Made by a program: the position numbers and the translations under genes. 5,146 nt of DNA from an uncultured Bacilli bacterium (GTDB lineage: Bacteria > Bacillota_I > Bacilli_A > RF39 > UBA660), in contig CAJUTK010000003.1 in assembly GCA_910589375.1 (NCBI GenBank), positions 1 to 5,146 on the forward strand, given 5' to 3'. Below, in pieces: positions 1 to 2,842 of the stretch (within the stretch, counting starts at the first letter, position 1; every line of letters starts with the position of its first letter). The notes under the pieces were generated by a model. The model had not been told where the DNA came from. It was given only the letters and a program-made list of their open reading frames with translations, and did not search any database.

Positions 1-180
1 TAGCGCCAGTGGCACCAGTAGGACCAATTAAACCTTGAGGTCCAGTAGCGCCAGTGGCACCAGTAGGACCAATTAAACCTTGAGGTCCAGTAGCGCCAGT
101 GGCACCAGTAGGACCAATTAAACCTTGAGGTCCAGTAGCGCCAGTGGCACCAGTAGGACCAATTAAACCTTGAGGTCCAG
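1..180 (-). repeat. Four perfect 45-bp tandem repeats encoding 15-residue collagen units
   Basis: Copies lie at 1-45, 46-90, 91-135 and 136-180 and are identical base for base. Each encodes five Gly-X-Y triplets (GPT GAT GAT GPQ GLI). A fifth, diverged copy follows at about 181-220, with one substitution near its start and a changed six-base block (gtaggt in place of attaaa). Because 45 is a multiple of three, gain or loss of copies keeps the frame open. The array may continue beyond the left edge. Confidence 0.97.
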
Positions 181-253
181 TAGCGCCAGTAGCACCAGTA
201 GGACCAGTAGGTCCTTGAGGAATAACAAAATTTAATAAGTAGTCAGTATTCAT
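1..253 (-). CDS. Collagen-like Gly-X-Y repeat protein, N-terminal part (runs off left edge)
   Basis: The frame opens at ATG (253-251) and stays open to the window edge, giving 84 codons. The product begins MNTDYLLNFVIPQGPTGPTG and continues as uninterrupted Gly-X-Y triplets, mainly GPT, GAT, GPQ and GLI. Such triplets form collagen-like triple helices; in Gram-positive bacteria these proteins are usually on the cell or spore surface (exosporium filament type), but nothing here proves the location. A plausible ribosome site, AAGAAAGG (264-271), lies 10 nt before the ATG. There is no signal peptide. The first residues, TDYLLNFVIPQG, are not a typical N-terminus: in this family they are the end of a small linker domain whose beginning lies in the remnant just upstream. 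The start is therefore probably secondary, created when a longer gene was split. No promoter of its own is evident. The C-terminus is not in the window. Confidence 0.85.
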   Translation of the reverse strand, partial: MNTDYLLNFVIPQGPTGPTGATGATGPQGLIGPTGATGATGPQGLIGPTGATGATGPQGLIGPTGATGATGPQGLIGPTGATGA

Positions 254-283
254 TTTAATCAAACCTTTCTTTTTATAATATTA
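248..283 (-). other. 36-bp in-frame segment splitting a collagen-like gene (stop + ribosome site + new start)
   Basis: Read on the minus strand, the segment starts with TAA (283-281), contains the ribosome-site-like AAGAAAGG (264-271) and ends with ATG (253-251) and AAT (250-248). It is exactly 12 codons and in frame with coding sequence on both sides. Deleting it joins ...SVTITPANN to TDYLLNFVIPQG..., which gives the expected linker domain found between collagen-like segments. It either inserted into the gene or is a native 5' leader brought in by recombination between related collagen-like genes. The sequence is direct; the history is inference. Confidence 0.6.
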
Positions 284-457
284 ATTGTTTGCGGGAGTTA
301 TAGTGACACTCGCGTCAGTACCAGGAGCACCAGTAGTAACTGTTCCAATTGCAAATCCTGGAGCAGGCCCAGTAGGCCCAGTAGGTCCAGTAGCACCAGT
401 TAAACCATCTTCACCATCATCGCCCCTTGGACCTGTTGGACCAGTAGGTAGATTTAT
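281..457 (-). pseudogene. Collagen-like gene remnant without start codon
   Basis: An open stretch of 58 codons runs between an in-frame stop (460-458) and the TAA at 283-281. It reads INLPTGPTGPRGDDGEDG, then further Gly-X-Y triplets (GLT GAT GPT GPT), then a non-collagen stretch, PAPGFAIGTVTTGAPGTD followed by ASVTITPANN. The GTVTTGAPGT...SVTI pattern is a small beta-rich linker common in Firmicute collagen-like and phage tail-fibre proteins, where it normally continues as ...LNFVIPQG. That continuation starts the next gene in the same frame. There is no ATG, GTG or TTG start and no ribosome site at its 5' side, so it is the middle of a longer gene that has lost its beginning. The recombinase stop codon lies about 40 bp beyond its 5' end, so the loss may be tied to that element. 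It could also be translated as part of a longer protein if this is an excisable interruption. Confidence 0.75.
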
Positions 458-507
458 TTATTCTTCTAATTAAACAAAAAGTAAAAGAATAAATCTTTTA
501 TTCTTCT
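457..507. repeat. 11-bp direct repeat between the recombinase end and the collagen-like remnant
   Basis: TTTATTCTTCT occurs at 457-467 and again at 497-507, exactly 40 bp apart. The right copy covers the recombinase stop codon; the left copy abuts the point where the collagen-like frame is broken. It may be a duplication scar or chance similarity in AT-rich DNA. Confidence 0.5.
485..505 (-). terminator. AT-only hairpin at the recombinase stop, possible weak terminator
   Basis: On the minus strand AAGAATAAA and TTTATTCTT form a perfect 9-bp stem with a 3-nt loop, followed by TTAC and a T-rich tail (TTTTTG). The left arm contains the recombinase TAA stop. The stem has only two G-C pairs, so intrinsic termination would be weak. 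Leftward transcripts may continue into the collagen-like genes, which have no visible promoter of their own. Confidence 0.35.
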
Positions 508-2459
508 TTAAAATTCCATTCTATTTTTATTTTTCTAGAATTATTGCTTTGATTATATGTGCCAATATAGATTCTATAAATAAATTTTTCTATAAAAAGG
601 GGGTCTATTTGTTTAAGACAAAGAGAAACATTTTGATTTTCATTTTTCTTTTTAGATATGTATTGTATTTTATTTTCTATGGATGATATTCTACTTTTGA
701 TTTTATCAATATTATCATTGTATTTTTGTTTTAATAATAAAAACTCTGAGTCATTTAAAAATCCATTCATATAATCTTCATATATTTTTATGAAATAGCT
801 ATCCTTTTCTTGTAATTTATTTAAAAGGAACTGATATTCTTCATCTATGGTGGAAGATTTTTCTTTATTATCCTTTTGAAGTTTCATAATTTCATTTTGA
901 TCTAAAAAGGTTTGAATAAGGATATTAATTTTTTCTAAGAGAAATCCTTCTATTTCTACTTCCTTTAAATATTTTTTATTATGACAATTTTCCCATTTGT
1001 TTAATTTATCACTACAACAGAAATAACCATATCCATTGTGTTTTCTTCCTGATTTCATAAATTTCTTTTCACACTCCATGCAAAATATTTTTTGAGAGAG
1101 TGGATGAATATCACCTGTTTTAGTACTTCTAGCCTTCCTATTTAACTTTTGCTGTACTTGATTCCAAATGCTTTTTTCTATAATTGCTTCATGAGTATTG
1201 CTAGCCCTAATCCATTTGGATTCGTCATTATGAATAAGCGTATGATTTTTATAACTAACATGGGTGCTTTTAAATTGCACTAAGTTTCCAATGTAAAATT
1301 CATTAGTGAGTATTTTTTTTATGGTTTGAATAGACCAGTTGTATCTTTTTCTTATAATTATATGAAAACGAATTTGATTTGGATATAGAAAATTAAAATA
1401 GTATATTTGATGTTGACTATTATTTTTTATTTGTATATCAAAGTTGAAAAAGAGTGACTGACTAAATTGTAGTTCTTTTATATGGATTGCTATATAAGTT
1501 AAAGTAGGAGGTAGAGTATTTCCAATTGTTATTTTTTTCCAATCACTAGATTCAAGAGAATCTTCAATTATAGAATTACTATTAGTGTAAAATAAATCTA
1601 TTTTATCTTTAGAGTAGTTAACTAAAGTTATGTTGAAATGATTATCATAATTTATTATTTGCTGATAGATAGTATTGTTTTTTATTGTTTTTCTTTCCTT
1701 ATTTATATAGCTTATAAAAACTTTATAAAATCCGTTTTGTTTTAAGAAAGTATAGTTTTCGATATTTTTATCAAAGGGAATTTGCAATTTGCTACCAGTG
1801 CTTTTTTTATATTCTAATGGACTTAGTACGTTTTCTTGATTGAGGTTATTTGCTATTTTTGTAAGACTTTTTCCATTTAAATAGTCTAAATATATATTTT
1901 TTACAATATGGGATACAGTATTATCAACTATTAAATGATTTTTGTTATTTATTTCTTTTTTATAACCATAGGGAGCGAAGGAACCAGTAAATTCTCCATT
2001 TTCTCTTTTTGCCTTTAATGTTTCTCTAATGTTAATAGAAGTATCTTCGATATACCATTCATCTACCATACTAGTAATTTGACTAGTTTTTTTTGTTTCT
2101 TTTTTGGAATTATCTATTTTTTCTAAGTATGTTATAAATCTTACATTCCATTCATAGAACTTGTTATGCACATATTTGTCAATAAGTTCAATATCACGTG
2201 CAAATCTAGCTTGTGTCTTTACTAAGACAATATCAACGTTGCCTATTTCACATTCTTTAATCATTTTGTTGAAATTTGGTCTATCTCTATCAGCACCAGA
2301 GTAATCTTCATCTTGATATACACCAACAATTTCCCAATTGTTATCAATTGCGTAGTTTCTTAGCATTACTTCTTGGTTTTTAATACTTTCAGAGAATTGG
2401 TATTTGTCAAGTTTGTCTATGTCTTCATCTGAAAGCCTAAGATATAAAGCTACTCTCAA
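498..2459 (-). CDS. Large serine site-specific recombinase (resolvase/integrase family)
   Basis: A 653-residue recombinase that would cut and rejoin DNA at paired attachment sites through a covalent phosphoserine link. The N-terminal catalytic domain (about 3-150) has YLRLS with nucleophile Ser10, SIKNQ (25-29), DYSGADRDRPNF (52-63), arginines in ARFARD (84-89), and DEWYIEDTSINIR (133-145) leading into the long helix. The Recombinase domain begins around 162 (APYGYKK), holds SPLEYKK (213-219) and resumes at WSIQTIKKIL (375-384) and YIGNLVQ. Between them, about 228-372 is extra sequence unlike the family core. A zinc ribbon uses Cys460, Cys463, Cys481 or 482, and Cys492; a coiled-coil region covers about 500-608. 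All catalytic positions look intact. The start is TTG, 7 nt after AAAGGA (2465-2470 region). The frame is open further upstream, to 2552, but has no standard start there, and the TTG overlaps the stop of the upstream small gene. It could be an integrase, an excisionase for a split gene, or an invertase; its partner sites are not proven. Confidence 0.93.
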   Translation of the reverse strand: MRVALYLRLSDEDIDKLDKYQFSESIKNQEVMLRNYAIDNNWEIVGVYQDEDYSGADRDRPNFNKMIKECEIGNVDIVLVKTQARFARDIELIDKYVHNKFYEWNVRFITYLEKIDNSKKETKKTSQITSMVDEWYIEDTSINIRETLKAKRENGEFTGSFAPYGYKKEINNKNHLIVDNTVSHIVKNIYLDYLNGKSLTKIANNLNQENVLSPLEYKKSTGSKLQIPFDKNIENYTFLKQNGFYKVFISYINKERKTIKNNTIYQQIINYDNHFNITLVNYSKDKIDLFYTNSNSIIEDSLESSDWKKITIGNTLPPTLTYIAIHIKELQFSQSLFFNFDIQIKNNSQHQIYYFNFLYPNQIRFHIIIRKRYNWSIQTIKKILTNEFYIGNLVQFKSTHVSYKNHTLIHNDESKWIRASNTHEAIIEKSIWNQVQQKLNRKARSTKTGDIHPLSQKIFCMECEKKFMKSGRKHNGYGYFCCSDKLNKWENCHNKKYLKEVEIEGFLLEKINILIQTFLDQNEIMKLQKDNKEKSSTIDEEYQFLLNKLQEKDSYFIKIYEDYMNGFLNDSEFLLLKQKYNDNIDKIKSRISSIENKIQYISKKKNENQNVSLCLKQIDPLFIEKFIYRIYIGTYNQSNNSRKIKIEWNFKEE

Positions 2460-2584
2460 TTCTTTTCCTTTAGCATTTGATAGTATTTTTGGGAAAATAT
2501 TTTTTTCATTTCTAATAAGTCTATTGATTTCTTTGTTGTTATAAATTTTTCTTCATAAATGAATTTTATACCATTTTTTTTCAT
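2456..2584 (-). CDS. Small lysine-rich protein (42 aa), coupled to the recombinase
   Basis: ATG (2584-2582) follows a perfect AGGAGG at 2590-2595 with 5-nt spacing, the best ribosome site in the window. The product begins MKKNGIKFIYEEKFITTKKS and ends YYQMLKEKN. It is strongly basic: 11 Lys against five acidic residues. There is no Cys, no Trp and no membrane segment. Its TGA overlaps the recombinase TTG start as TTGA, and the recombinase ribosome site lies inside its last codons, so translation is probably coupled. I do not recognise the family. A role as a recombinase partner (directionality factor or DNA-binding regulator) is plausible from position and charge only. An alternative is that the recombinase frame, open to 2552 (encoding KIYNNKEINRL... 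and ending NAKGKE), is a degraded or frameshifted N-terminal extension. A weak promoter candidate (TTTCCA, 16 bp, AATACT on the minus strand) lies just upstream. Confidence 0.7.
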   Translation of the reverse strand: MKKNGIKFIYEEKFITTKKSIDLLEMKKIFSQKYYQMLKEKN

Positions 2585-2589
2585 ATTTG

Positions 2590-2595
2590 CCTCCT
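2590..2595 (-). promoter_or_regulatory. Ribosome binding site AGGAGG for the small gene
   Basis: The complement reads ACAGGAGGCAAATATG: a full-consensus Shine-Dalgarno 5 nt before the ATG at 2584. This is the main reason for calling the 42-codon frame rather than extending the recombinase upstream. Confidence 0.85.
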
Positions 2596-2603
2596 GTTAT
2601 AAA

Positions 2604-2622
2604 TATTGTTTAGTATTGTTTA
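2604..2622. repeat. Two 9-bp direct repeats, TATTGTTTA, before the recombinase operon
   Basis: TATTGTTTA occurs at 2604-2612 and 2614-2622, one per 10 bp, so both face the same side of the helix. They lie 9 bp upstream of the AGGAGG of the small gene, overlapping the likely promoter or leader. This is a good position for an operator, but no binding protein is identified. Confidence 0.5.
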
Positions 2623-2656
2623 TTCATAAGAATTGGAAACTTTACATTTTGTATAT

Positions 2657-2676
2657 ATATTTTTTTAAAAAAATAT
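2657..2676. repeat. 20-bp perfect A/T palindrome in the divergent intergenic region
   Basis: ATAT, seven T, seven A, ATAT reads the same on both strands. It sits between the two divergent genes, about 70 bp upstream of the rightward -35 box. It may act as bent DNA, an operator or a cruciform, or arise by chance in A/T-only sequence. Confidence 0.5.
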
Positions 2677-2683
2677 CCCCATT

Positions 2684-2728
2684 TTTTCCAATAAAATCCT
2701 TATTTTTCCATTATTTTCCAAGGAAAAT
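2684..2728. promoter_or_regulatory. Three TTTTCCA boxes and an overlapping inverted repeat upstream of the rightward promoter
   Basis: TTTTCCA occurs at 2684-2690, 2704-2710 and 2714-2720, spaced 20 and 10 bp apart and therefore in helical phase. The third copy forms the left arm of an inverted repeat, ATTTTCC-AA-GGAAAAT (2713-2728, 7-bp arms). The set ends 17 bp before the -35 box, where an activator or repressor of the repeat protein gene could bind. The role is inferred from position and spacing. Confidence 0.4.
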
Positions 2729-2745
2729 TAGAATAAATATTGGAG

Positions 2746-2774
2746 TTGACAAAAATGTGAAAAAATGGTATAAA
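2746..2774 (+). promoter_or_regulatory. Sigma-A type promoter for the surface repeat protein
   Basis: TTGACA (2746-2751), a 17-bp spacer, then TATAAA (2769-2774). The -35 and spacer are ideal and the -10 has one mismatch to TATAAT. Transcription would start near 2781, giving a leader of about 60 nt before the ATG at 2843. No other start signal competes in the region. Confidence 0.8.
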
Positions 2775-2823
2775 ATTGTATGTACATGCCTGGTTTAAAA
2801 TTAAATTTCCGTTAGATTTTCAA

Positions 2824-2833
2824 GAAGAGGGGG
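2824..2833 (+). promoter_or_regulatory. Ribosome binding site of the surface repeat protein
   Basis: The purine-rich GAAGAGGGGG lies 9 nt before the ATG at 2843. Another ATG at 2835 is too close to this site and opens only a 10-codon frame ending at 2867, so 2843 is preferred. Confidence 0.65.
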
Positions 2834-2842
2834 AATGATTGA

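Noticed and set aside
1..220. Possible CRISPR array
   Set aside because: The 45-bp units are head-to-tail with no spacers and encode in-frame collagen triplets.
285..473. Plus-strand open frame of 62 codons rich in Gly-Pro-Val
   Set aside because: It is the complement of the collagen-like remnant; antisense reading of Gly-X-Pro codons gives Pro-Val-Gly. It has no ribosome site and does not resemble a known protein.
2657..2676. Palindrome as an intrinsic terminator
   Set aside because: No gene ends next to it, it has no G-C pairs, and it is followed by cccc rather than a T run on the plus strand.
2559..2798. Plus-strand open frame of 79 codons across the intergenic region
   Set aside because: It covers the small gene on the opposite strand, the promoter and AT-only palindrome; composition is Phe/Ile/Lys from poly-A/T and there is no ribosome site.
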